Below, in pieces: positions 43,157-52,539 of a DNA stretch of 64,000 nt. The notes beneath the pieces were generated by a model. It saw only the letters and a program-made list of their open reading frames with translations, searched no databases and was not told where the DNA came from. The stretch covers positions 1 through 64,000 of the forward strand of contig NZ_CALJON010000008.1 of the NCBI RefSeq assembly GCF_937981445.1. The letters are read 5' to 3'. Origin of the DNA: an uncultured Veillonella sp. Lineage in GTDB: Bacteria > Bacillota > Negativicutes > Veillonellales > Veillonellaceae. Made by a program: the position numbers and the translations under genes. Position 1 is the first letter of the stretch. Every line of letters begins with the position of its first letter.

Positions 43157-44545
43157 TTAAAACATCAAAAAGGTCATAACCTGAATTGTAATAGCCCCTA
43201 GGATCAGTGGAATCGCTGTCTGCTTAACCACTTCAAATGGCGATACACCGGCTACACCAGAAACGGCCACTACCACCGCTGCTATTGGTGATGTGGAGCG
43301 GAATATACTTGCTGTTAGCTGCATTGGCAATAGCATATTAACCGCTTCAATACCAATCTTATTCGCTACATTTGGGGCAAAAGCAGAGAACGCAAAGAAT
43401 GGCGCATTCCCAGATCCCATAACAATTGTGGCTACACCAATAATAGCACACATTACAAGAATCATAGCCGTAGTCCCAGAGCCGGCATTTTCAGCAAGGC
43501 CAATTAAGTAATCAATAGCCCCTAATTGCTGTAAGCCTTTAGCAAATGTTTCACCAGCAATAATTAATGTTACTACTGTAGCAAATTGGACCCCCATACC
43601 ATCAAAGAAGCCTTGCATACTACTAAAGACTTTTTTAAGATTTCGTGTCCGGATTAACTCACACACTAAGGCCGCTGCAAAACCAATATACAGGGCCACA
43701 TTAATCCCCATTTTAATGCCCCCTACTTTAAAGAAACCAAAGAGTAGGACTAAAATAACCGGTACAGCTGGTAAAATAGCGTAAATCTTAGGTACATCTT
43801 TAGTTTCTTTAGTGCTAGTTTCTACTACAGTCTCACCATCAGGCATTAAACCTAATTTACGTTTTTTATCAAAATATTGAGCTACAAAATAATGAGCTAC
43901 TACCATAACTAAACTAATGGCAATGGCCACGGGCAATTGATAGCTTACAAAATAATCGACTGGTGTTAAGCCTGAATACTTAGCTGCTAAAATCGTATTC
44001 CCTGACGAAGGTCCCAAGTCCAAGCAACCATTAGTAGCAATAACAGCCGTCGCTGTAGTGCGGCTAACGCCCAAGGAAATGTACAGAGGGTACATAGTCA
44101 CCATCAATAACAACCCGAAGCCCGACGCACTAGGAATAAATGGATGTAAACACTGCCCAATTAAAAAGCCCGCCCCTAATACAATATATGGTGAACGAAT
44201 GAGATGAAGTGGTTTAGCCGCCACTTCAACCATGGCCTCACTGGCACCTATGATGTTCATATATTTAGCAAAACCAGCACAAACCATAATCATAAGGCCT
44301 AAACTACCAGTTCGCGTATTGGCCAATACATCGACAAATCGGAACATATCAAACCACATATTACCGGTGGATTCCTTGCCAGATACCAAGGGGCCTAAGC
44401 CTAGCATAAGGGCAATGGCCATCATAACAAAGCCACCACAAATCAATACAGCCTGCGCCTTATACTTCTTCAAAATAAAATAGCCTGTAATACATGTCAC
44501 TACCAATGCAATAATAGTACCTAAAAGTCCTCCTGTGTGTGCCAT
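43157..44545 (-). CDS. DcuC-family C4-dicarboxylate transporter
   Basis: 462 residues, 12-14 hydrophobic helices. Matches DcuC through LVSGKESTGNMWFDM, LMIMVCAGFAKYMNIIGAS, PSASGFGLLLMVTMYP, the GSGNAPFFAFSAF loop and SGVAGVSPFEVVKQTAIP. DcuC-type carriers move succinate, fumarate or malate anaerobically, which suits an organism that makes propionate through succinate. ATG at 44545 (MAHTGG) has GGGAGG 8 bases before; an ATG two codons earlier is too close. The next gene upstream is an M20 amidohydrolase, so an alternative substrate related to it is possible. Confidence 0.85.
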   Translation of the reverse strand: MAHTGGLLGTIIALVVTCITGYFILKKYKAQAVLICGGFVMMAIALMLGLGPLVSGKESTGNMWFDMFRFVDVLANTRTGSLGLMIMVCAGFAKYMNIIGASEAMVEVAAKPLHLIRSPYIVLGAGFLIGQCLHPFIPSASGFGLLLMVTMYPLYISLGVSRTTATAVIATNGCLDLGPSSGNTILAAKYSGLTPVDYFVSYQLPVAIAISLVMVVAHYFVAQYFDKKRKLGLMPDGETVVETSTKETKDVPKIYAILPAVPVILVLLFGFFKVGGIKMGINVALYIGFAAALVCELIRTRNLKKVFSSMQGFFDGMGVQFATVVTLIIAGETFAKGLQQLGAIDYLIGLAENAGSGTTAMILVMCAIIGVATIVMGSGNAPFFAFSAFAPNVANKIGIEAVNMLLPMQLTASIFRSTSPIAAVVVAVSGVAGVSPFEVVKQTAIPLILGAITIQVMTFLMF

Positions 44546-44594
44546 ACGCATCGCCTCCCTAACTAATTTACAGGTACTTCACCAACAACCTAAA

Positions 44595-44644
44595 CCTTTT
44601 CTGCGGCTCTTCTTGTAAGCCTATTTTGCTGCTCTTCTTGCAGA
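44595..44644. repeat. 25-bp duplication of the M20 gene 3' end
   Basis: Units 44595-44619 and 44620-44644 share most positions. The second holds the last codons (ARRAAK-stop) of the M20 gene; the first is a diverged copy downstream that has lost the stop. Confidence 0.8.
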
Positions 44645-45877
44645 CTCAAACTCCTCTTGTATCGCTTTTAAGCATGCCGGACGATGTACTATATGCTGAA
44701 TCGTTAAAGCTAAAATCTTAGCCCCATTTAATATTGTCTCTTTCGCCTGCTCACTCTTACCCAAATCAAGCCATCTCTTAGAATGACTCGAAACGCCGCG
44801 TTCCACATACTTTACGCGAATGCAAGCCCCAGGCACCCTATAAGTGACACTAGAAAAATCCGTAGAGCCAGTTTTTTTACGTGGTTCTGAAATATCTGGT
44901 GCCCCAATCTTATGCGCATAAGCCAATAAAAGTTCATTCAACACGGGTACATTAAACTTATTATCATACGCCTTCTTTGTCACCAAATCCACCTTTGTGC
45001 CTGTTTGCAAGGCTGCGCCCTCAGCAACCTGTGTAACCCGTTCTAATACTTGATTTAATCGATCCCGTGTATGAGCTCGAATATACCACTGTGTAGAGGC
45101 AAACTCAGGAACAATATTGGCCGCTTTACCACCATCCGTAATAATGCCATGCATGCGCACCTCATCAGGCACATGTTCCCTTAAATACTCCATGCCATTG
45201 AAAAAAGATAGTACTCCATCTAAGGCACTAATCCCTTGATCCGGAGCAATGGCTGCATGGGCCGCTTTACCATAAAAATTAAAATCAATAAGGTTTAATG
45301 CCAATGATTTACCATCTACGGTAGTAGAATCACTGCCATGCATCATAAAGGCCAGATCTAATTCATCGAAAACATTATCTTTTGCCATGATAAGCTTCCC
45401 ACTAGCCGTCTCTTCAGCCGGTGTGCCATATACAATTAATGTAGCTGGTTCAGTCAAACAATCCTTTAAAGCTACTGCAGCGCCCACAATGGATGGTCCC
45501 TGCATATGATGACCACAAGCATGTCCTAGTCCTTCTAAGGCATCATATTCGCATAAAAGCCCTATCTTAGGTCCTCCACCAGCACTCTTATACACAGCCT
45601 TAAAGGCCGTCTGTAAACCGCACACTTCACGTTTCACAGAAAAACCATGATCTTCTAAGAAATCACAGAGCAATGCATGAGCCCGTACTTCTTTATGACC
45701 TAACTCGGGATTATCGAAAATAAAATCACTCATTTCCTTTAACTGACTCGCTAATCCCTGTATACTGTCTAAGATTTTTTTCTCTGTCGCTCCATAAGTG
45801 CTTCCTACCTCATAGAAGGAATTGCTTGTATGGCCTTCATTCTTATGTCCTTCACTCTTATGCCCTTCAATCTCCAT
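44621..45877 (-). CDS. M20-family metallo-amidohydrolase (AbgB-like)
   Basis: About 418 residues, cytoplasmic zinc hydrolase. Metal/catalytic motifs LLCEYDALEGLGHACGHH, GTPAEET and DLAFMMHGSD; insertion domain FNFYGKAAHAAIAPDQG. Nearest known types are aminobenzoyl-glutamate or amino-acid amidohydrolases. The first 20 residues hold an EGHKS/EGHKN/EGHTS repeat. I use ATG 45877, 8 bases after GGAGG; a TTG at 45892 overlaps the RBS. Lies 75 bases ahead of the DcuC-like gene, so the carrier may supply or export its substrate or product. Confidence 0.85.
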   Translation of the reverse strand: MEIEGHKSEGHKNEGHTSNSFYEVGSTYGATEKKILDSIQGLASQLKEMSDFIFDNPELGHKEVRAHALLCDFLEDHGFSVKREVCGLQTAFKAVYKSAGGGPKIGLLCEYDALEGLGHACGHHMQGPSIVGAAVALKDCLTEPATLIVYGTPAEETASGKLIMAKDNVFDELDLAFMMHGSDSTTVDGKSLALNLIDFNFYGKAAHAAIAPDQGISALDGVLSFFNGMEYLREHVPDEVRMHGIITDGGKAANIVPEFASTQWYIRAHTRDRLNQVLERVTQVAEGAALQTGTKVDLVTKKAYDNKFNVPVLNELLLAYAHKIGAPDISEPRKKTGSTDFSSVTYRVPGACIRVKYVERGVSSHSKRWLDLGKSEQAKETILNGAKILALTIQHIVHRPACLKAIQEEFESARRAAK

Positions 45878-46116
45878 AAACCATACCTCCAAGCGTTATG
45901 AATTCACCACCAGTATCTTACTCACCATTTTACATTATTATGCGCTTTATTTCTATTAAAAATACTGTTTAGGTATAGCGTATTTTTTGACTGCCTATAA
46001 ATACATTTTATATCTTTATATTAGAAACATAAGAGTTTTATCGCCCCATAAAAACAGTTGCAAGTTCGCTTGTTTTAAACTTATAGGTTAAGAAAATCAT
46101 CCCCAATTAAAACATG

Positions 46117-46161
46117 AAAGGGTGTAACAACTTCATACACATTCAATTATTACACCCTTTT
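46117..46161 (-). terminator. Terminator behind the PHP-domain gene
   Basis: AAAGGGTGTAA/TTACACCCTTT with a loop of about 21 bases; T-rich minus-strand tail. The rest of the 45878-46197 spacer shows nothing recognised. Confidence 0.75.
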
Positions 46162-46197
46162 AATTATATTAGGTAAGATTTAAATATATAGTTTTAA

Positions 46198-48672
46198 TTA
46201 ATTATTAATATTAACCCATATTGGGTTTGTAACTGCATAATTATTATTAGTATCAACAACTACAATATTGTACCAACCATTTTTTTCAAGTTCATCTTTC
46301 CACTCTAAGCGATATGTAAATATATCTTTTGTATCAAGATTCACCGATTTAACTATTTCCCCATTTTTAATTACATTAACTAAAGCAATGCCATTAACTG
46401 AATGAATGTCAAATCCTAAATTGATAGCTTCGCCTTTATAACCCCATATAGTTTCACCAAATAAATTATCTTTATCAGGGAAAATAATTGGTCCCATAGA
46501 CATATAAGCATGTCCATCTTTTAACGCCGCTAGATAACTCTCATGATTAAACTCTCCTGGTACATACGCAATCATTCTAATAATCCCAGGGTATAAAGTA
46601 GATGTTACATCATGTTGATCAGAACCGGCAGATAAATATTTTTTTATCCCCTGATTCCAAAATTTGGTCATGACTTCATCTAATGTCCGTTTATCCCAAT
46701 TTTTATCATTATTATTGCCATATAAATTAATTGTTTTTTGTAGCTCCACTAAATCATAATCATCAGCACCTTCCTCTTGTCCACCTAAAACTCCTGGACG
46801 GTTCAAATAGAAACCATAGTCTGTATACGGATGATTTAAAACTACTGTAGCCCCCATTTTATGAGCTAAATCATTGATTTCTTTAGGTGTAGATGTCGGA
46901 GCTATAGGAGTTCCTTCAATCCCTTCATAGGGCACATTTAAAATTCCCCAATGCCCCCATCCAGGGGACACTTCTAAGCTAGATAAAAACTTATGTCCAG
47001 CCTTATTAGTAATCTCAAACATTTCTTTATTATTATTAATAGAGTCATGATCTGATATAACATGCAGATCTAATTTAGCAGCTACTTGAGCATCAAATAA
47101 TGCTTGTGGTGTAGTCGCCCCATCACCAATATTAGAATGTTGATGATTATCTACAGAGTACCAATGTTTAGAGTTAATATCTATTAAAGTTGGAATAACA
47201 ACTTGAGAATCATATGTCTTTCCCGCTTTTAAAGGAATCTCTAGTTTTGCAGTGCGTGCAAAAAAATCCTTTCCATAATCAATCTCTATAACTGTATTAC
47301 CATCAATTGCTTGGAACGTAAAATTAGCTACATTATCATATGGATTTGTAAAATAAACAGTACTTCCAATTGTCTTAACCCCCATTGTAGCCTCCGGAAA
47401 TGTTATACGTGCAGGTATAGAATTCCCTTTTTCATCAACTGGTCTAATATATATCTGAGCACCTTCATTTAACATTAGTTTCGCATCAGCTAACTTCTTA
47501 TCATCTTTACTAATACTAATCGGCTGTGATGGTGTCATCCCTGCTGCCTCAGCATGTATTTCATAAGACCCTGTAGGCAATAAAAATTCATATTCACCAG
47601 CTTCATTAGTCACATGCCATGCTAAAGGCTGCTTATGACTTATCACTACATCTGAATTCAAAGTTTCATCAGCTTTAGGAGTTCTTACATAGGCTCCTTC
47701 TTTTGAAATAATAACATAAGCCCCTGGCACAGGTTTACCTAATTTATCAATAACCTGTCCTTTTACATTAATAGATTGAATCTCTTTATTTTTCTGCAAA
47801 TACCGCGCTAAGATAGGTGTTGTACTTCCACTGTTATTAACAAGAATTTCCCCAGTATAAATATAGGACTCTTTTGCTTTAATATCTCTCAATGTATATA
47901 AGTCCTTATACCCCGATGAACCTTTATAAGCATCAGCACCGTCTTGCTGAACTGAAATTGCATAGTTTTTTCCATAACTTACAATGTAATTGCCTAACTC
48001 TTCGTTAATCCTTAAATCCGAACCCATACGAATTCCAGTAATTTTTTTATCTGGATAATATCCAAATGGACCATACATGCTATCAGCTAATGTACTAATT
48101 GAATAGCCCGAATACATATCCTTATAATCATCATTACCTGTATTAGTAACGGTAGTTTTTACTGGAATATAATTACTATCAGGTTTAATCGTATACTCTA
48201 TTTTTACATCGAGCGGCTTATCATGTCCATCAACATAATATTGTGTATCCGCTTGAACTATAACATTATCCCCATCTTTGCGATATGTTATCTGGTCTCT
48301 ATCTGGATGTAATAAATCTTTTCCATCATAACTAGCAGATGCAGACCACATATTATTCAAAAACTCTATATCATTTATTAAATCAATACCAACGTCTCCT
48401 GACTTATCAACTAAGGCTATATCTAAGATACTTCCTTTTGTCATATTCCAATAATTATTAGAGCCAGCTGCAAAAGAAACAGCTATTTTATTATTAATAA
48501 CTGTAAAATCATCTTTATGATTTGCCATGCCGTTTTCTATAGGAGTTGCCCCTTCTTGTACATAAACTCCTTTTGCTACCTCTACCGGCTCTGCCCCATT
48601 TACATAAGGTAATGATAAACAAGCAAATGTAGCCAATAGTATCATTGTTCGTTTAGTATTTTTTTTATACAT
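46198..48672 (-). CDS. Exported PHP-domain (CehA/McbA-like) metallohydrolase
   Basis: 824 residues. Signal peptide (KRTMILLATFACLSLPYVNGA), a beta-rich N-terminal part, a carboxypeptidase-regulatory-like fold (about 300-400: GQVIDKLGKPVPGAYVII...NEAGEYEFLLPTGSYEI), then a PHP metal-binding domain from about 500: SVDNHQHSNIGDG, LHVISDHDSI, VVLNHPY, SAGSDQHD. It ends in a small beta domain. Family members hydrolyse phosphoesters or carbamates. It sits directly downstream of the choline microcompartment operon but behind a terminator, so it is a separate unit. Two adjacent ATGs; the second (48672) has the better RBS spacing. Confidence 0.8.
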   Translation of the reverse strand: MYKKNTKRTMILLATFACLSLPYVNGAEPVEVAKGVYVQEGATPIENGMANHKDDFTVINNKIAVSFAAGSNNYWNMTKGSILDIALVDKSGDVGIDLINDIEFLNNMWSASASYDGKDLLHPDRDQITYRKDGDNVIVQADTQYYVDGHDKPLDVKIEYTIKPDSNYIPVKTTVTNTGNDDYKDMYSGYSISTLADSMYGPFGYYPDKKITGIRMGSDLRINEELGNYIVSYGKNYAISVQQDGADAYKGSSGYKDLYTLRDIKAKESYIYTGEILVNNSGSTTPILARYLQKNKEIQSINVKGQVIDKLGKPVPGAYVIISKEGAYVRTPKADETLNSDVVISHKQPLAWHVTNEAGEYEFLLPTGSYEIHAEAAGMTPSQPISISKDDKKLADAKLMLNEGAQIYIRPVDEKGNSIPARITFPEATMGVKTIGSTVYFTNPYDNVANFTFQAIDGNTVIEIDYGKDFFARTAKLEIPLKAGKTYDSQVVIPTLIDINSKHWYSVDNHQHSNIGDGATTPQALFDAQVAAKLDLHVISDHDSINNNKEMFEITNKAGHKFLSSLEVSPGWGHWGILNVPYEGIEGTPIAPTSTPKEINDLAHKMGATVVLNHPYTDYGFYLNRPGVLGGQEEGADDYDLVELQKTINLYGNNNDKNWDKRTLDEVMTKFWNQGIKKYLSAGSDQHDVTSTLYPGIIRMIAYVPGEFNHESYLAALKDGHAYMSMGPIIFPDKDNLFGETIWGYKGEAINLGFDIHSVNGIALVNVIKNGEIVKSVNLDTKDIFTYRLEWKDELEKNGWYNIVVVDTNNNYAVTNPIWVNINN

Positions 48673-48745
48673 CATATAACTCCCTTTAAATATATGTGTA
48701 CCACATTAGATAAAAACAGTGCTTCTAATTCATATAAAGTTATAT

Positions 48746-48783
48746 AAAAAGGGCTCTACGATATGCATCGCAAAGCCCTTTTT
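48746..48783 (-). terminator. Terminator of the choline microcompartment operon
   Basis: AAAAAGGGCT/AGCCCTTTTT stem with an inner partly pairing loop, T-run on the minus strand, 48 bases past the last shell gene. Confidence 0.9.
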
Positions 48784-48830
48784 CGCTATTTATTCAATTC
48801 AAGCAGGTTTGCAGCAGTTTGCTAGGCAGA

Positions 48831-49115
48831 TTATTTGTTGTCTACTTGAGGAAGGATAAGTTCCACGTCAGAATGAGGACGAGGAATTACGTGTACGGAT
48901 ACTAATTCACCAACACGTTGTGCTGCAGCTGCGCCTGCATCAGTAGCCGCTTTAACAGCCCCTACATCACCACGAACCATAACTGTTACGAAACCACCGC
49001 CGATAGTTTCTTTACCAATTAAATATACATTAGCTGCTTTTACCATTGCGTCAGCTGCTTCGATAGAACCTACTAAACCTTTTGTTTCCACTAAACCTAA
49101 TGCTTCGTTTTTCAT
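48831..49115 (-). CDS. BMC-H shell protein (PduA/EutM-like)
   Basis: 94 residues, one canonical BMC domain: EALGLVETKGLVGSIEAADAM, ANVYLIGKETIGGGFVTVMV, GDVGAVKAATDAG, HVIPRPHSDVELIL. Forms hexameric tiles of the microcompartment shell. ATG 49115 follows GGAGG. Last gene of the operon, separated by 229 bases from the preceding aldehyde dehydrogenase. Confidence 0.95.
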   Translation of the reverse strand: MKNEALGLVETKGLVGSIEAADAMVKAANVYLIGKETIGGGFVTVMVRGDVGAVKAATDAGAAAAQRVGELVSVHVIPRPHSDVELILPQVDNK

Positions 49116-49344
49116 AATGAATACCTCCAATTATGTTCTTAATGACACAAAACTAAATGTAAAAATACATAGTAATCAAATGTATAAAAATTGCACCTAA
49201 TCCTACCTACAAACCAACTTTCTGACTTAACTAAAGAGTATTAATTTTATCTGCCTTTTATAGGTGCGTACTCTATAAAACTACATCTTACTAGTGCGCC
49301 GCACAGGGCGCGTTATAGGGCCTATGACCTCTATAATAAAAGTT

Positions 49345-50850
49345 TTATTGTTTTTGCAAGAATGCAAGTACTTCAGCAACTGCATTGCGCAAGCTTTCAT
49401 CAGTAGTAACTGATCCTGCTGCGCTGTTAGTGCCCTGTGCTGCTGTATTGCAACCGCAACCACAACCCACGCCTGGTACTTCATCTGTTGGGTAGCATTC
49501 TTCTAAACCATAGGCTACGCGTTTAATATTGATTAAATTAAGTGGGGACACATTATCAGAAGTAGCACTGCCACCTTGTGTACCACAACCTAAAGTAAAG
49601 GCTGGTAATAAGCCTGTGCATGCCCCTGTACCACCTTGAGAACCAGATGTATTTACAAGAATACGGTTAACAGGTTTGATGGAGAAGGCCATAGCAATTT
49701 CAGGATTGCTAGTATGAAGTGTCATCGTATGACCAGTACCACAATTGTTTAGAATTTCGATACAAAGTTCACAACCTTCATGCCAATCTTTTACTACATA
49801 GTAGCCAAGAACAGTAGTTAATTTTTCATAAGATAATGGGCTGTCTTTACCAACGCCAGTTTGTTTACCAATTAAAATCTTAGTACCGGCTGGAATTGTA
49901 ATGCCTGCCGCATCAGCTAATACTTGTGGTGCACGGCCAACGAACTGTGCATTCATAGCAAAGCCTTTTTTGAAGAGGATTTTACAAATTTTCTTAGTTT
50001 CTTCTTCACTCATGAAGTAGCAACCTTGACGAGTAAATTCAGCTTCTACTTGATCTTTAATGCATTCTTCTACTACGATGCTTTGTTCTGATGCACAAAC
50101 AGTACCATAGTCGAATGTTTTACTTGCAATAATACGACGTACAGCATTTGGAATGTCTGCCGTGCGTTCGATGAAGCAAGGGCCATTACCAGGACCAACG
50201 CCTAATGCTGGTTTACCAGAGCTATAGGCAGCGCGAACCATGGCTTCACCGCCAGTAGCAATAATCATATTAACTTCTGGAGCATGAAGAAGTTCTTTAG
50301 TTGCTGCCATAGAAGGCATAGTCACCCAAGTAATAATATCTTTTGGAGCCCCTGCCATTTCAGCAGCTTCTGCCATTAAACGAGCCGCTTCACCAGTTGC
50401 ATTTTTAGCTGATGGATGTGGGGAGAATACAATGCCATTTCTTGCTTTTAACGCAATAATGGATTTGTAAATTACTGTAGATGTAGGGTTTGTTGAAGGG
50501 ATGATACCAAATAGTAAGCCTACAGGAACACCAATTTCAACAACTCGTTTAGCTGTATCATTGTTGATGATACCACTTACTTTCATATCTTTAATATCGC
50601 GATATAAAATAGTGGACGCTAATTTATTTTTAGTAATTTTGTCGACAACTTTACCAAAGCCTGTTTCTTCCACAGCCATGCGAGCTAAACGCTCAGCATT
50701 TTCTTCAGCTACGCGCACCATATTTTGTAAAATACGGTCCACTTGTTCATCTGTAAAATTCGCAAATTCTTGTTGTGCTTTTTTTGCTCGACGTGCACAG
50801 CAGCGAGCTTCTTGTATGGATTGTAGATCTTTATCGAAAATAGTTTCCAA
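49345..50850 (-). CDS. CoA-acylating aldehyde dehydrogenase (EutE/CutF-like)
   Basis: 501 residues. Converts acetaldehyde plus CoA and NAD+ to acetyl-CoA. Catalytic Cys in KTFDYGTVCASEQS, NPTSTVIYKS, GVGPGNGPCFIE. Starts at TTG (AAGGAGG 10 bases upstream). After the enzyme domain comes VGCGCGCNTAAQGTNSAAGS, a Cys-rich and then small-residue linker, and a closing amphipathic helix (DESLRNAVAEVLAFLQKQ) that looks like an encapsulation peptide. A second homologue lies at 61003-62589. Confidence 0.92.
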   Translation of the reverse strand: METIFDKDLQSIQEARCCARRAKKAQQEFANFTDEQVDRILQNMVRVAEENAERLARMAVEETGFGKVVDKITKNKLASTILYRDIKDMKVSGIINNDTAKRVVEIGVPVGLLFGIIPSTNPTSTVIYKSIIALKARNGIVFSPHPSAKNATGEAARLMAEAAEMAGAPKDIITWVTMPSMAATKELLHAPEVNMIIATGGEAMVRAAYSSGKPALGVGPGNGPCFIERTADIPNAVRRIIASKTFDYGTVCASEQSIVVEECIKDQVEAEFTRQGCYFMSEEETKKICKILFKKGFAMNAQFVGRAPQVLADAAGITIPAGTKILIGKQTGVGKDSPLSYEKLTTVLGYYVVKDWHEGCELCIEILNNCGTGHTMTLHTSNPEIAMAFSIKPVNRILVNTSGSQGGTGACTGLLPAFTLGCGTQGGSATSDNVSPLNLINIKRVAYGLEECYPTDEVPGVGCGCGCNTAAQGTNSAAGSVTTDESLRNAVAEVLAFLQKQ

Positions 50851-50879
50851 TGTTCTACATCCTCCTTTCCCATACCTAA

Positions 50880-51551
50880 TTATGCCATAGTTTCTGCCCA
50901 GTTAGCTGGGTAAGTTACATAAAATACTTTTGCATATTCATCTGCGCCCCAAATAACGTCAGAGTTCTTTGGCACGTATAAAACGTCGCCTGCTTTTGCG
51001 GTGCGTTTAACTCCATTAATGGTTATATTTAATTCACCTTCAAGAACGATGTCTATTTCATCGTAAAGCAATTTCCAAGGAAATTTTGACCCTACAATTT
51101 TTAATAGACCAGCACTAATATTAGGCGAATCACTATATCCGATTAATTCTTTGTACTGTACATTGGCACCCGGTACCCCTGTATCAAATTCATCAAAGTC
51201 CACATCTTGTGCGCGAACAATTTGTAAGCCTGATGCATCTTTATCCCTAACTAATCCATCAGACGCTACTGAACCACCCACCTTGTTGACTAAAATAGAT
51301 TGCAATAAGTCAAGCACTTGATTGCCTGTAGACGGAACTCCTACAGCCCCACCTATGGCCCCTACAACTTCTGTTTTAGCACAAGGCTTAGTAGGTTCTA
51401 AAGAAATTTGTTCAATAAAAGTAATGTCTTTAGCTTTTGCTAAATCCTTTGCAGCTGGTGTGATTAGTGTATTATCATCAATAGCAATAGTCACTTGCTG
51501 TTTTGACAATGCGCTTTCCACATCAGACACTGTAATCAGTTTCTTCAACAC
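50880..51551 (-). CDS. EutQ-like cupin protein
   Basis: 223 residues. N-terminal EutQ-type segment (LITVSDVESALSKQ...ITPAAKDLAKAKDI) and a C-terminal cupin (LYDEIDIVLEGELNITING, GDVLYVPKNSDVIWG). EutQ of Salmonella has acetate kinase activity, so this protein could make ATP from the acetyl-phosphate produced by the pathway. GTG start with AGGTGG at 6 bases. Confidence 0.88.
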   Translation of the reverse strand: MLKKLITVSDVESALSKQQVTIAIDDNTLITPAAKDLAKAKDITFIEQISLEPTKPCAKTEVVGAIGGAVGVPSTGNQVLDLLQSILVNKVGGSVASDGLVRDKDASGLQIVRAQDVDFDEFDTGVPGANVQYKELIGYSDSPNISAGLLKIVGSKFPWKLLYDEIDIVLEGELNITINGVKRTAKAGDVLYVPKNSDVIWGADEYAKVFYVTYPANWAETMA

Positions 51552-51564
51552 GTCTCACCACCTT

Positions 51565-51885
51565 TTACTTTGGATTGGCTCTAAAAATAACCTTCTGATG
51601 CTCAATTTCTTCGCTTATTTTTTTCATTGCTGTTTCCACACTGGCCGTATCACCAAATACAGCAATCATAACTAAATTTTGAGGACAATTACCTCGTACA
51701 TCTACTACGGTAACGCCAGAAGCTTTTTCAGCAATATCAGCAGCAAATACCATATCACAGAGCTTACCTTGCATAAGTCCAATGGCTTCAAAGGACTTCA
51801 CATCAAGCTTTGCTGACATATCAATACGGCGCTGCAAAATGGAGCTGACCCCTGCCGTAGGTGCTTTTATAATTCTGTAGTCCAT
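51565..51885 (-). CDS. Divergent BMC-domain protein
   Basis: 106 residues. A BMC-like core is visible (FEAIGLMQGKLCDMVFAADI, VFGDTASVETAMKKI) with an unusual middle VVDVRGNCPQNLVMIA. Probably a minor shell protein or a shell-linked adaptor in place of a standard hexamer tile. It sits between EutT-like and EutQ-like genes. Confidence 0.8.
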   Translation of the reverse strand: MDYRIIKAPTAGVSSILQRRIDMSAKLDVKSFEAIGLMQGKLCDMVFAADIAEKASGVTVVDVRGNCPQNLVMIAVFGDTASVETAMKKISEEIEHQKVIFRANPK

Positions 51886-51886
51886 A

Positions 51887-52522
51887 TCATTCCCCCGCTA
51901 AACTCTTAATCAACTGCTCCAGCTGTACAATACAAGCTTCAATGACTTTTTTATAATTCATTGCTATACTACTGCCGCTGGCAGTGCTTAATTGTTCCAC
52001 TAGGTCAATACAACTAACGCGTACTAAATTTAACTGTCCCGCCGCTACTGCATAGGGTGCTTCAACTGATATATGATGAATCGAAAAATCAGTATCTACA
52101 CTTCCTTCAGGAATCCCTTCTAATAAGGCTAAGCTTATATCAGTTTGTTCTAGTGCTGCTTTTTTTACCGCCCCTAACTGTTCTGCTATAGAGCCTAAGG
52201 CCTTACTAAAGCTTCGATTACACATGGTAGCGGCCATTGTTTGTGCCACAAAGAGATAAGCTAAGGCCCATTCTAATGAACTCCCAATAGCTGGTACAGC
52301 CACTGATTCACTAGCGCCAACCTTACCGGCTCCTGCGGCCTGTATTTTATTGTTGCCTTGCACTCGTTGAAACTTAGGGTCTTCGTAGTGGACTACAATC
52401 CGACGATCTACTAAAAACTGATAAGCTTCTGGTGTCAGGCGCGTATCTTTTTGTACGTGAAATGACGTAAACGGCTCTTGCCGATATTGCCACCGCAACG
52501 TATCTTCTGTAATAAATTTCAT
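51887..52522 (-). CDS. EutT-like protein without the usual metal motif
   Basis: 211 residues. The N-terminus (MKFITEDTLRWQYRQ, TRLTPEAYQFLVDRRI) resembles EutT cobalamin adenosyltransferases, and the C-terminal helices resemble their four-helix fold, but the HxxxCC-type metal site of EutT is absent. Choline lyase does not use B12, so an adapted role (cargo binding, regulation) is likely; retained adenosyltransferase activity cannot be excluded. Confidence 0.7.
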   Translation of the reverse strand: MKFITEDTLRWQYRQEPFTSFHVQKDTRLTPEAYQFLVDRRIVVHYEDPKFQRVQGNNKIQAAGAGKVGASESVAVPAIGSSLEWALAYLFVAQTMAATMCNRSFSKALGSIAEQLGAVKKAALEQTDISLALLEGIPEGSVDTDFSIHHISVEAPYAVAAGQLNLVRVSCIDLVEQLSTASGSSIAMNYKKVIEACIVQLEQLIKSLAGE

Positions 52523-52539
52523 ACATTGGCTCCCATGTA

